NCBI GenBank assembly: GCA_003439945.1
Contig: QVRM01005487.1
Span: 22,119-86,118, forward strand
Direction: 5' to 3'
DNA: 64,000 nt
From: Dermanyssus gallinae
Lineage: Eukaryota; Arthropoda; Arachnida; Mesostigmata; Dermanyssidae
Shown piece after piece: positions 47,735-59,800 of the stretch (position 1 is its first letter; every line of letters starts with the position of its first letter). Made by a program: the position numbers and the translations under genes. A model generated the notes under the pieces. It was given only the letters and a program-made list of their open reading frames with translations, did no database searches and was not told the DNA's origin.

Positions 47735-47945
47735 AGCGTCGAGTCCGGTGGCGTGGTGTATTAGCCTGCGTCTTGCGACCAGAAGAGACACATAAGTGCG
47801 CGGGTTCGAGCCCCACCGTGGCACATTTGTATTTATGAGGGCTGTCTATGAAGCATTGCGAGAAGTATGATAGTACCGTGGACATTAAACCTTGAATGAG
47901 GGTCAGTCAGCGAAAGGTGATTATCAGAAGCACGGCAAAGAACAT
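47735..47945 (+). repeat. tRNA-derived SINE, family 1, copy C
   Basis: The head GGCGTGGTGTATTAGCCTGC and TCTTGCGACC is followed by a perfect B box GGTTCGAGCCC at 47803-47813, CCGTGGCACATTTGTATTTA, and a body with GTGGACATTAAACC and GAGGGTCAG. It is the best-preserved copy of the family in the window. Confidence 0.7.
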
Positions 47946-48129
47946 TGAAAAAGCAAACGTTAACTTGTGAAAAGGTAAAAAAAACCTGTGAAAAGGCTAT
48001 AAGGAAATGCGAATGATGTTTGTTCGTTTCCTGTTGTAATTGACACGCAAACTAAAGAAAACAGCTATGCATGGTATAGCATATTTGTATGTGCAAACTG
48101 AACCTCTTTTCCAGATCTGAATGATTCTT

Positions 48130-49100
48130 GGGAGACTCGAATATCAACTCCCTTGACGGACCTCTTTTGCAAGAAATATTTAGCGGTGCTCTCGTATAGA
48201 GATTATTGCGATGTCATTACCGAAGTAACTCATCCGTCTTCGGAAACATGCATTAATCACATAGCTGTGGAAACTTCTAGCAGGTTTTAAATGTGCTTCC
48301 CGTAATCCGGTTAGCTCTGCTTTTCTCAGACCACTATACTACTGTCGTTATGCTTCCTGCAGCTCTGCAATAAATTCGTCCTGACTTCATTTTACCACGC
48401 TGCGACACGACAGGTCATTCCGTAGGCACCGTAGCGGCCCTTGACATCCCAGACGGATCACCGGGCTGAGTTGGCATCGATCTGGCCGACGAATCAAGCG
48501 TCGTTCGGATCAGATATGGTCAGTGTCTGGGAAATTCAATTGGTTTTCCGAGAAACAAGACAGGCTAGGGCTGTACAGCTACTCTCAATATTCGCAGAAG
48601 CAAGTTACTAAAACGGAATGCCTTGGCACTCGCTTTTTCTGCTCGCCAGTATAGTAAATAGGTCTAAACCTGCATAAGATCTTAAAGTGCCAGTGTCATC
48701 TGGCTTGCTCTAGAACCTAAGAGCTAATCTATCATTGCAGCAGTTGAAACGGACTTAGACAGACGTTGCTCTCGCCGGTATTATGTTATGCTCTTCTCCC
48801 GCTTGCTTTTAGAGTAATATTCGGCAGAAGCCACAAAGACATTGTGGCTTCCGATCATTGAAATGTATTGCAGCGTGTTGCCCTGCTTGCGTTTAAAATG
48901 ATAAGAGGTAGAATCGGGTATCTCCTTCTCACTAACGGTGGATCAGCCGCTCTAGTCGTCACGTTACCACGTTTGCGAAACTCTTTGTTGCTAAGAAAGC
49001 TAGTAGACACACTCTCACCTGCCGTCTATTCAGGGCTACCTGCCTCGATAAATTCAATCACTCTCGTCTGGAAGGGAATTCGCGAGGGTAGTCGTGCAAC
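48130..49100 (+). pseudogene. Possible degenerate CR1/L2-like LINE
   Basis: Plus-strand 48160-48290 reads FCKKYLAVLSYRDYCDVITE then THPSSETCINHIAVETSS, the form of an endonuclease TxxSxTxIDHI box. At 48868-49060 an open frame QRVALLAFKMIRGRIGYLLL with LLRKLVDTLSPAVYSGLP resembles the region after the reverse transcriptase. The middle is missing or unreadable, so the two parts may be one internally deleted element or two. Confidence 0.4.
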
Positions 49101-49149
49101 ATGTAACCAAGATGCGTTAAGGCAAATATGTAGACGTAATATGTGTAAA

Positions 49150-50687
49150 TATGGTGCAAATATGTAAACTTGTGTAAATATATAAACTATATGTAAACGT
49201 TAAAGTAAATATGTGAATTATGTGTGTAAATTGGGTAAATTGAGACATTCTTTTTAAACTATATTTTATGGGAACTAAAGCATTGTAAAACGCGGTTCCG
49301 TCAATAAACCAATGTCTTCTATTGTATTGAGAAGGCAATGCAAATGAATAAGAAAAAACAAACAGGTTTTGTGTAATGTCTGCTTTTCATTTGTTTTAAA
49401 AATTGTGCAATTTTTGCAACGTCTTCTGCATCTTTAGCGCGCAGCTCTAATTCTTCCCTCCTGACGTGAATTCGTATTCGATATAACAACTGTCTAGCGT
49501 GCCGGGTTTGATTATCCTGACGCAATGTTAACTAGACCGTCGTACCACAGAGCAAATTTGTACACATTATGATATTAAGAAGTGTTTTGCCTACGTTATT
49601 TAATTATTTGTCCTCCTATATTTAGTTGCCTGTAATTCTACAAAAGGGCTATCTCAAATCTGTTGAGGCGCAAATAAGCCTTTGCTATCTTGTCACGCAC
49701 GTGAATCTCTTACTTACAACTTAGCAAATCAATCAAAAATGATCCATTAACAGTGAACGCGGCGACAAGGCCGATAAAGGCTAATGAACGAGAACAGTAC
49801 AGTATAGACTTATTGTTGGCGAGGCTGCTATTTTTATAACCCATAAAGATTCCAATCGGTATGTTCAACAAATGACTTGCCAACATGAACTGCTCGGTGC
49901 GCTAACTCGATATACTCTGCGTTGCGATATCCGCTACGGCGAATCGGTGGCAGGTCGAAGGGAGAGAGACTGTCCGTCTGCGCAACCTTTACCTACATCA
50001 TGGTACGATAGCGGTTGCCATGTCGCCTCTTTTTGCGTAGAACACACCGATGTCTATTTGTTTGGGCAGTTCTCCTGTTCGGTAGCATACGCAGCAACCC
50101 AGTGTGCCCCCGCTGATTTGAAACGCGCCGTCGACATGCCAATAAATAATACACACAGTATATCTAGTAATGTAGAGGAGATACAAATTCCAATAGAAGA
50201 AAATGCGAGCAAATGAGAGCGGAGACAGAGAGAACAGTGCCCTTCGCTACGAGCCGTAGTGTTAAGAAAGAAGCAGGAGAACCTAAAAGCCACAGAGAGC
50301 TGTTGATATACATATAGACACGAAATATGTACACACGTTCGAACTCGACACAAGTGCATGGTTGAACTGTTGATTGTAAGTGTAGCATTATTTTATATAA
50401 ATAGTATCTTCTGCCTCCGCGTACCCGAAAAATGGCCGCTATGCGATTCGGCATTAATTTGATTCAACGACATTTATAACTAAACAGAGATTTTTTTGTG
50501 GAAGAGGGTTAAATGCGATTACGCACTACCGCTACGAGTAGAGAATATCACTTTCCAATTCGCGCTGTGTGAGACTTGACCCCAGCGGATGGATGTTACG
50601 CCCGCTAAGGCCCATACCCACTAAACGCACCATCCCCCTTAAACTTCACTTTCTCATGGCTCAGATCTCTATGGAGCAGTGCTATGG

Positions 50688-50722
<35 letters not shown>

Positions 50723-52285
50723 AATAAATGGCTAGTTGGAAATAGTACCTGGACGCGTATGTGCTATAAATAAGATAATGTTTCGATGTATATATGTATA
50801 TAAATACGTATATGGCATACCAGCGAGCACTAAGGTAAGTGGTGCAAGTAAGGGAAAGAGGCCTCCCTCTTAACGATGACAACAAGCGCCCCGGGCCAAC
50901 ACGGTTGAGGTGAAGGCGTTAGATGGCGCCACTGTGGCCACTGCAGCGATGGAGGCTGGCCCCATCGAGCCAGATTCGTATAAAGCCATCATGAACAGCA
51001 CACCACTGTCACACGTGGTTTCATGGTAGCTTAGCACCTTAATTCATTAGCGCGAGACTTATTGGACTTATTTCTAGTTGATAAACGTGCAGGTTAGGCA
51101 TACAGACTACAGCGTAAGATAAAACGAGCAATATTACATACAGGTATATGCATTATTTAGGTTTCTATTATTTGTAGCGCTTTTGATCAAGTTAATACTA
51201 ACAACGTAAAAACTGTGCACTAGCCGATTTTTATTAAGAGCACTGAAATTCCTATTTGCAGTATTGATATTCGATAAGCATTTCGGTTAAGGCGGAAGCG
51301 AAAAACACATTTTCCGAAAACAAGGTAGTTACCCTTTTTAGAAGGCCATAAGTTGTCTAAAACCGAATGCTTAATTTTTTTATTGAGATTATTTGGCAGC
51401 TTACTAGAGCTACTGCCAGTATTGAGAAAGGTAACGCATCCAAGCTGTAGGTACTAGTACTGCTCTTTACCTGTATAAGTTTGCCACATTTGCAGACCTT
51501 AAGGCGCCTTTGACAGTATCAAGGGACACAATACCTTTGAAAAATCTAGCTAAATAGTAGAAACCATTAAAAACCCTTGGTTGCAAGGATTGCGGAATAC
51601 ACTAGCTTTGTCTCCGGAACGCTGTTCTCTATATAACACTATTTTTTAGTAATATCAAGCAATTTGATGATATATGTCTTCTTGGTAGCTTCTGCCGGAA
51701 CAGTACTTCTAGCAATAGCACAAAAAACATTGTATTATTAAAAATTCCTGTTAATTTATAGGGTTTCACGCTAGAAGAGCATTTATTTCCAATAAGAGTT
51801 AATACCATCGAATGATTTTAGAATTGATATCCGTCCGTCGCGGTGGCTCAGCAACGCTAAATTCAGATCAAAGCATATTTTACATCTTTATGGTTTACAT
51901 CTTTTGACTAACGTTGTCATTCTAACGACTGTGTATTCGCATAAGTAATTAATTGATAAACTATGCTGGGCAATATCTACAAGACCGTCTCTATTGGAAC
52001 AACTCATGCTATCTTCCCAAGTGGTACATGATATGACATTCAGTATCCTCCAGAACACGACGTTAATAATCTAAAATTTTCTCGAAATTTGTAGATTTCG
52101 ATCTTGCATATTTTTCTGTTTATATGGATTTTGGTGGAGTGTTGTCATTAGGCAAAACTCTTCAGTAAAGAGGATACTGTTTCGTAAACGTGTTCTTGCA
52201 ATGTTGTGTCGTGCTCTGGTGCCCCGTAGGTGCAGAGCTATTTGCATGTGATGGAAAGCCGGACCTTGCGTTTCGGTTTCACCAA

Positions 52286-52319
<34 letters not shown>

Positions 52320-52785
52320 CTATCTCTGTAGATTTATTGTACAGTATCTAGTGAATTGATGCAGCTATGGGAAACTAGCGAATATAACCGACCCTAAGCA
52401 CCTCGCGTTTTCTGGATTACGCTTGGTCAGAGGAAGCGTTTGCCTAACATTTGTAATTGTGTTAATGACTTAATGTAGCCACATCGTGAGTTTTTTTAGC
52501 TACTTCTTAATAAGCCGTATCGAATTACATTTTGAAAAAAATCGGAATCTGTTGAAAGCAACGACTCGTCAATGAGAATATATAAAATCAGTGTTCTCGG
52601 GCAAGTAATCCATGATATCTCGAAGAAGTATAGCAAAGTGATGAACATTAAGTTTGCCTTGAACATTGACAGCCTTAGGCATTTAAGAACAACTAGTACT
52701 ATTTGTAGCTGTGCGAAAGTGGGAGACAGAAGCGAAAGAGTTAAATTAGGAACTAAATGTGATTGAAGTGCATTTGATGGGATTA
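49150..52785. other. No gene recognised; possible LINE trace
   Basis: AT-rich region with TA tracts at 50691-50720 and 52290-52316. The 114-codon frame at 49872-50216 has no recognised domain. A short plus-strand segment at 51492-51530 reads FADLKAPFDS, like a reverse-transcriptase block, but without supporting neighbours. Confidence 0.35.
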
Positions 52786-52789
52786 AAAA

Positions 52790-53480
52790 ATGTGGTAACT
52801 CTGTAAAGGTATGTTGACGAGTTCTTTATGAAATATACGGTAGGCATAGCCGGTCTTGTAAGAACACCATTCGTGAAACTGTGCACAAGTTCAACATGGC
52901 AGGTTCAGCATGTAATGTGCCAAGCCGTGGAAGCTGGCACTGATAGCCGCGGCTGAAAATGTCACCATTGTGGCCGGCAGTCCAAAACAATGTGAGAAAA
53001 CATCAGTTCGGCCACGTAGCCTTCAACTGGGCGTTTCGCGCACCTGTGATGTAATTATATAAGATTCCGCTAACGCAAGAGAGCAAGCTTACGGCCCAGT
53101 AGCAAGCAGCTAAACTTCACTCATTGGGCGTTCGAGATGATGCAGCGTGATTCTAACATTGTAAAAAAATTATCTTTTTCAACGAAGTCCCTTTCTATCT
53201 GAATGGAAGTGTGAATAAACACAACATGCGGGCAACAGAGAACGCTCACTGTGTTTGTACTTACGCAGCATGACTTTTAATTGTATTTAGCTGAATTTAG
53301 GCGCAATCGATGCGAGTCAACTCTGGCTCCTATAAAATGGTGCCACAGGCCGCACAGCCGGTGAGACAATTTCGCTTTTAAAGTTGAAAGGCTCCTTACA
53401 ATTGAATGCCGTTAGACTTTTCTTTGGGAGTTTTAAAGAGTGAAGTGTACGCTCATCTCAATACGGCAGGGTGATCGCAC
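52790..53480 (+). pseudogene. Degenerate Tc1/mariner-superfamily transposase
   Basis: Plus-strand frames give ordered transposase blocks: VHKFNMAGSACNVPSRGSW, AENVTIV followed by SVRPRSLQLGVSRT (helix-turn-helix end), KIIFFNEVPFYLNGSVNKHN (the catalytic FSDEAHFxLDG box, with its acidic residues altered) and PLDFSLGVLKSEVYAHL (normally CDFFLWGYLK). The order is right but frames change repeatedly and the central catalytic part is shortened, so it is a dead copy. It belongs to a different family from the element at 43567-44711. Confidence 0.7.
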
Positions 53481-53658
53481 GAGAAGTAAATCGATTTAAT
53501 GGGTAGCCCTATCTTCTAATTTAATTTGTGTGCTAGACGCGGAGCGATTCTCGCCCCTATTAGTTCCAGTCTGTGTATTGTCCATATACCTTTGATTAGA
53601 GCGACCTTAGCTTTAGTAAACATAAAAAGAGTACTGCCCCGTGCTCTACCAGTTTTCA

Positions 53659-54465
53659 CTCGCTGTCTCTCTCTAACTCGCTCGCTGTCTCTCTCTAACT
53701 CGCTCGCTGTCTCGCTCTAACTCGCTCGCTGTCTCGCTCTAACTCGCTCGCTGTCTCGCTCTAACTCGCTCGCTGTCTCGCTCTAACTCGCTCGCTGTCT
53801 CGCTCTAACTCGCTCGCTGTCTCGCTCTAACTCGCTCGCTGTCTCGCTCTAACTCGCTCGCTGTCTCGCTCTAACTCGCTCGCTGTCTCGCTCTAACTCG
53901 CTCGCTGTCTCGCTCTAACTCGCTCGCTGTCTCGCTCTAACTCGCTCGCTGTCTCGCTCTAACTCGCTCGCTGTCTCGCTCTAACTCGCTCGCTGTCTCG
54001 CTCTAACTCGCTCGCTGTCTCGCTCTAACTCGCTCGCTGTCTCGCTCTAACTCGCTCGCTGTCTCGCTCTAACTCGCTCGCTGTTCTCGCTCTACTGCTC
54101 GCTGCTACTCGCTCGCTGTCTCGCTCTAACTCGCTCGCTGTCTCGCTCTAACTCGCTCGCTGTCTCGCTCTAACTCGCTCGCTGTCTCGCTCTAACTCGC
54201 TCGCTGTCTCGCTCTAACTCGCTCGCTGTCTCGCTCTAACTCGCTCGCTGTCTCGCTCTAACTCGCTCGCTGTCTCGCTCTAACTCGTTCGCTGTCTCGC
54301 TCTAACTCGCTCGCTGTCTCTCTCTAACTCGCTCGCTGTCTCGCTCTAACTCGCTCGCTGTCTCTCTCTAACTCGCTCGCTGTCTCGCTCTAACTCGCTC
54401 GCTGTCTCGCTCTAACTCGCTCGCTGTCTCGCTCTAACTCGCTCGCTGTCTCGCTCTAACTCGTT
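53659..54465. repeat. Minisatellite, 22-bp unit, about 37 copies
   Basis: The unit begins CTCGCTCGCT and ends CTCGCTCTAA. Copies are almost identical over 0.8 kb. A variant with CTCTCTCTAA appears in the first two copies and again near the right end, and one disturbed zone lies at 54083-54112. The unit is not a multiple of three and contains TAA, so it does not encode a repeat protein. Confidence 0.97.
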
Positions 54466-54798
54466 CATCATACTATTTGTATACTGTCTCCTCTAATAAT
54501 ACTATTTTGTATACTGTCTTTAGAATTTGTACCTGATTAGTAGTGATGTCGAGTACGGCGGCATGTTCGTGAAAAGGTCTGCCGAGACACAGGAAGCGCA
54601 TAAAGAAGCGGAATCTAGTGGAAACGTCGCGGTCGTTTGTTTGATGACATTTGTCCATCGATGCATAACACGTACGGCATATTTCTGCCGACTGCATTAT
54701 GTGCGTAAGCACGTATGTACTCGCCGTCAACATACCGCAAGAGTTGTCCAGCTTCGGCAGGAAGGTACCTCGAAGCATTTGTAAAATATTTGAAAAAT

Positions 54799-54831
<33 letters not shown>

Positions 54832-54859
54832 ATATATTGTTGTCAACAAAATATATTGT

Positions 54860-54905
54860 CGACGCGTCGCGCCGTCGATGCGAGTCGAGCGCGTCTTCAA
54901 TGCAC
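54860..54905 (+). repeat. CpG-rich duplicated segment, copy 1
   Basis: It starts with GACGCGTCGCGCCGTCGA and ends CGCGTCTTCAATGCA. The same succession, with small changes in the middle, is found 1.7 kb away at 56557-56603 in the same orientation. Confidence 0.8.
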
Positions 54906-56556
54906 CTCCACCACCGGCCTAAATGGCAATTACAACATAAAAAGGCTAATATTCAATTGGATATTGTATAATGTCTAAAACATACTTGATTTGCTTACTG
55001 CTGCTAAATGCGGTATACGTCTAATCACTACCACGTTATACGACGACTACTGGCGATTGTGCGTGTACAAGTACTTAAAGCTTCTATTCTTCCTAGGGCA
55101 AAGGAAGACGAACGAGCGTAGAGAAAAGACGCTGGCATAAACACTGGCTTAGTCGATGACGACGATGATGCTACGAATATGCTGTATCCGACGATGTGCA
55201 ATATTTAACCTTCTGCGTATCATTCGCGCCGTATACCTGGACTTCGTATTTATGTGCTACCTAATCCAGTTTGTTCCGATCTTATACTGATCCTATAAAC
55301 GAGTGGCACTTTGCCGCTGCTGCTGCTGCGATGTATCTACTGTCTACCACATCAGCATCATCGGCCAACTAGCGAGGCTGTTCCAATAGCAAAAACGACT
55401 GCTACAATTACTAAGACGTTTGGCGCTGCCTAGGCCATAGTTTCTTTTCGACTTCCCGATGCCGGCTTGCATTGTCCACTTAGCTGTAGGGTACCCCGGC
55501 AGAACGATAAAGAAAATCCGTGCCGATTGATCCGATGACGGCGACAACAACAACAGCACAACAGCAACAAAAGCTGCAATAGCAACAGCACCAGCAACAA
55601 CAACAGCGACAGCAACATTACTACCAGCAGCAATAACAACACCACCAGCAACAAGCAACAACAACAGCGGCAGCAACAACAACACCACCAGCAACAATGA
55701 CGAAATCATATCAGATAGGCCGATAGGTAGGCGGCAGATCGGCATCTAGATATCCGATCTATCATCTGTCGTCCAGTATGTATCAATTTATCCATCACCA
55801 AAGCCATATAGCAGCAGCAATATTGGATTTCCTCGAAAAGCCAACCGCACAACACACACATCACGGCTCTCAAGGACACCGCACACCGTACACACATCCA
55901 AACGTGAGTACAAGCTTTATACATACATACGTATAGACATACAGACATTCATTGTTGTTGTTGCTGTGGTTTCAGTTGTTGCTGCTGCTGTTGTTGTTGT
56001 TGCTGTTGTTGTTGTTGTTGTTGTTACCGGCGTATTCGTTGGCGTAAGTGGCGCGTGTCTCTCTAGAGTGTAGCAGATTCGTCGTCCTCATCGTCATCCT
56101 CGACGTAGAGAGCTCTGCGCCCAAAGCTGCGTTTCGTTTGCGGATTCGGGGGTGGGCCGATAACAACAACAGGCCTTGTGGCGGCACTTGTATTATCACT
56201 AGCCTCATCATCATCATCATCAGCATTTCAGCTCATAATTTAATTCAAATTGTGATCACCATCACCATCATCATTACGACCACGGCGACCACGATGGTGT
56301 CAGGACCTTTTGCTGCTGTTATACCTACTATTACTACGACTACTACTGTTATTTGTAGGAAGTAATTGTGCTTATAGCGGTCGTGGCGGTCGTGGTGATG
56401 GTGGTGGTGGTGGAGATACTCAAAGTCGTAGCTACCGGTCAAGAAGATCAAAGCAAATTTGACGCTCGCCAGACAGACAGACAGACAGACAGAAAGCCGT
56501 CGGTGTTTTGACAGACAGATAAACATGCCGGCATCGCACCGCATCGCACCGCGCGG

Positions 56557-56603
56557 CGACGCGTCGCGCCGTCGAGCGCGAGTCGACGCGCGTCTTCAAT
56601 GCA
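56557..56603 (+). repeat. CpG-rich duplicated segment, copy 2
   Basis: This is the second copy of the CpG-rich segment, with CGACGCGTCGCGCCGTCGA and CGCGTCTTCAATGCA shared with copy 1. It contains the palindrome CGACGCGTCG. Confidence 0.8.
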
Positions 56604-56843
56604 ACGTTGATTTAAGCTGATTGAGGTCGACTTGAGACACAACGATAGGGTTGACCGGACGGACACACCGACGGACGGACGAACGAACCAACGGCCCATA
56701 TCCATTCATGCCTGCGCGACTGGCTGAACGACGGATTTCGTTTTACGAGCTTATAAGAAAGACGGTTGGCGGTTTAGCTAACTTGCAAGTAGTTATTTTT
56801 TACTCTCCCCTCTCTCTGTATCTATCTATCGATCTCTCCCCCC

Positions 56844-56860
<17 letters not shown>

Positions 56861-56887
<27 letters not shown>

Positions 56888-59800
56888 GCCTACGTTCGGT
56901 ATATGCTTTTCGGAGCTTTATCGTGACGCTGCGATATGATTGCGAACAACGATTGGGTGGGCCGCAACTCACCACCGGTCTCGCTCGAGCCGCTGATCCG
57001 CCGTCCTCCGGGATACGGACGGATCGAGTCGTCAGAGCCAGTGTGTCCAGTCTACAGCCGCATTTTTGTTCCATCCTTCTCTCTCGCAATATCTCGATCT
57101 CTATATATCTCTCTCTCTTTAAAAAACGATCTCCTTAAAAAATGTTTTTAGTTCTGTCTCTCTCTCTCTCTCTCTAGCCATCTTGCTCTCTCCGTTTGTG
57201 GAACGACGCTCCAGAAACGATGTTTACTGTCATAGCCACGATATGAACATCGTGAGAGCTGGCCAAAAGTGCCAAAAATGCGCCATGAGTTCGATAAGAG
57301 TCAATGACGAAGTGTGTAAGTAGGATTATTGCAATTCGTCAAAGAGAAAGGTTCCTCTCTTTAGTTTGACTACCGAAAAGTAAGATTGGCGGTTTTTCGG
57401 TTAACCATATCGGTATTTCCAACAGCATGAACTGCGCGATTGGCTTGGGTGCTGTGAGCACAAACTCTCCGCTTGAATACTCCAAACACATCGATTACGT
57501 GTTCATCCGTCCCACAGTCTCCCTGAATTGTAGCCTCGCAGTTGCTATGTTCACAGCAGCATTCATTGGTAATCGGTAGTCCTAGTCTGTTTTACATTAC
57601 CTACCCAATTAAATATAAACACCAAACGAATGGTTCACTAAGAAACCAGTACAACTGGCTTTCGTCAACTGGCTTCAACGAGGTTCTCTGTGCCTTCCTT
57701 ACAGCAGACATCTGCAGATGATGTCATCTATCAACCTAAGCCCGCACACAGGTTTCCACATGGCCAACATTGTTTGTTAGCCGCCATATACGCTACAATA
57801 GGTCCTAGGTACCGTAACAACGTGCCAGCTCACCGGCATCGTGCCGGGTCGCTCGTTAGGCGCGACACTCGCTCAAAACTCGGCTTTAGAGTGCCAAGAG
57901 GAACATTCCCGAAGGGAAGCGCTCGGGCATGGTCGATGCCGCAGACCCCTGGCGGAAGCCCCGAATATATCCACTCGACTTTGCCATATCATCACCTCTC
58001 GAGTGATATGTAACGACCACACACACGCACGCACATATACATATATATATATATATCCTTACCTATCTGCCTCTAATATTTCGCAGCCGCCTGCAGAACT
58101 GCGTGGACATAACACATCACTAGCTATAATGAGGCACGGAGAGTAGTTGAGTCTCTCTCTCTTGGCTCAACGCTTCTTCAGCAGCAACCTGGCGAGGTTA
58201 AGGCACGGACGACGCTTGGAGCCATTGCTGGCACCGTTAAGCCGTCAGAGGGGTGAATAGGTGGGGGGATTGTTGTTCTTGGGGGTGTCGTCGTCGCCGC
58301 TGTTGCTGCTGTTCCATTGTGGCATTGTGGAATTGGTGCCATCATGTTGTGCTTCTGCTGCCGATGTCGCAACTGAAGGGGCAGCGACTCAAGGATGATG
58401 ACTTAACAACCTCTGTGTGAATCGGGCAAAACGCGACAAACGGTAAACGACGGGCTAAGACGAGGCAATCGGCCGAACTGGTTTCAAGTGAGGCCATTCT
58501 AACAGAGTTGACGGTGACCCACCACCTTAGTCACACCACCGTAGATCACAGACAGACAGATATATAGATATATATAAAGAGAGAGAGAAGCAGGTAGATA
58601 TGACGAGGAACACGGCGTTACAACCGAACACTGAACAGAGATCGAAAAGGCGAATCGAGGCGATTCGACGACGTATCTATTCGTATCCTATGCCATACCC
58701 AGTACGATATGATACCGAATAGGTCCGAAACCTGAGCAGAATCTCGGCTCAAAGAAACGAGGCTGCAGCTTTGACCGACGGCAAATGGATGGATCGCCGC
58801 AAATTGGCACGCGACGCCGCTGGTTTCTTTTTCGTGACCGTTGGTGTTATGAAGACGCTGCTTGTCAGCTGTTGTCATCGATCGTAGGAGAAATGGTAAT
58901 GGAAGCGTATCCAAAACAGGAAGGAGAAGCGCTTGCAGGCGCGAGAAAAGTGAACGAGAAGAAGGAAAAGTCACACACACATATATATATATATATATAT
59001 CGAGAAAGAGAGAGTAGAGGAAATGGATGGCACGCGACATTAAAAAGAAGCCGCACGTGTCAGAGATTTCAAACAGCGCGCGGATACACTCGAAGCCAAC
59101 TAGCCGTATGTATTACAGCAGTGACGACAGTTAGTCGCTCATCTCGTTACGGCATGTATCCATGTCTGTTGCTCCGTCAGCGCTGATTGAAGATGGTACG
59201 GCTAAGAGAATCATGGCTGCTTCACTACGCCTGATAATTACATCCTAGCAATAGTCCGATATTGAGTTCGGAGCGGGGGGGGGGGAGGGGGGGAGGGGCG
59301 TAGTCGCCTCAAGGAAACCGCTCTAACAGTTGTCTCCCTGGCGATACACACACATGTGTATCTATACACTTGGGTTTAACGTTCACCGGCTGAATTTAAT
59401 CAAACAGGGAGGTAGTTATCCTTTTCAAAAGCCATATCGATCTGTGAAGAGGAACTTTGTAAAGTTACTGAGTCGACTCGGACACTTTGCAGTGATTTCA
59501 ATAATACACGAGCTGCCAGTTCATACGAATCTCCAAAAATATGTACTGTGAATAACTTTGATTTGAACGACGCCAAGACGCAACATTCTGCTAGCACTAA
59601 ATTCGTTATCAGCATTAAAACATTTGCTGCCGCTTTCTTTTTCAAACCCCTAATGTGAGAAGCAAATGTAGTATGTGATACTTGTTTGAACAGAAGCTTG
59701 TAGCGTGAGCTTTGTGCTGCTAGACCTACTTGTCAAGAGCTCAGAAGGCAAACGGATCATCGCAAACATCTGTTTCCATAATTACAGAATTCTCTGTACA

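Larger units (their letters stand above)
54466..56860. other. Gene-free, CAA/CAG- and CAT-rich region
   Basis: It contains (CAA)n at 54800-54830, CAA/CAG runs at 55540-55690, GTT/GCT runs at 55950-56025, CAT runs at 56205-56275 and a GACA run at 56472-56492. A CpG-rich motif is duplicated at 54860-54905 and 56557-56603. Frames crossing these tracts are low-complexity artefacts. Confidence 0.5.

Noticed and set aside
49872..50216. A 114-codon frame as a small gene
   Set aside because: No recognisable domain, no promoter or splice evidence, and an overlapping frame of similar length on the other strand.
51492..51560. FADLKAPFDS as a LINE reverse-transcriptase block
   Set aside because: The neighbouring catalytic blocks could not be found, so the short match is not enough.
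53659..54465. CRISPR-like array
   Set aside because: The repeats are contiguous 22-bp units without unique spacers, in a eukaryotic context.
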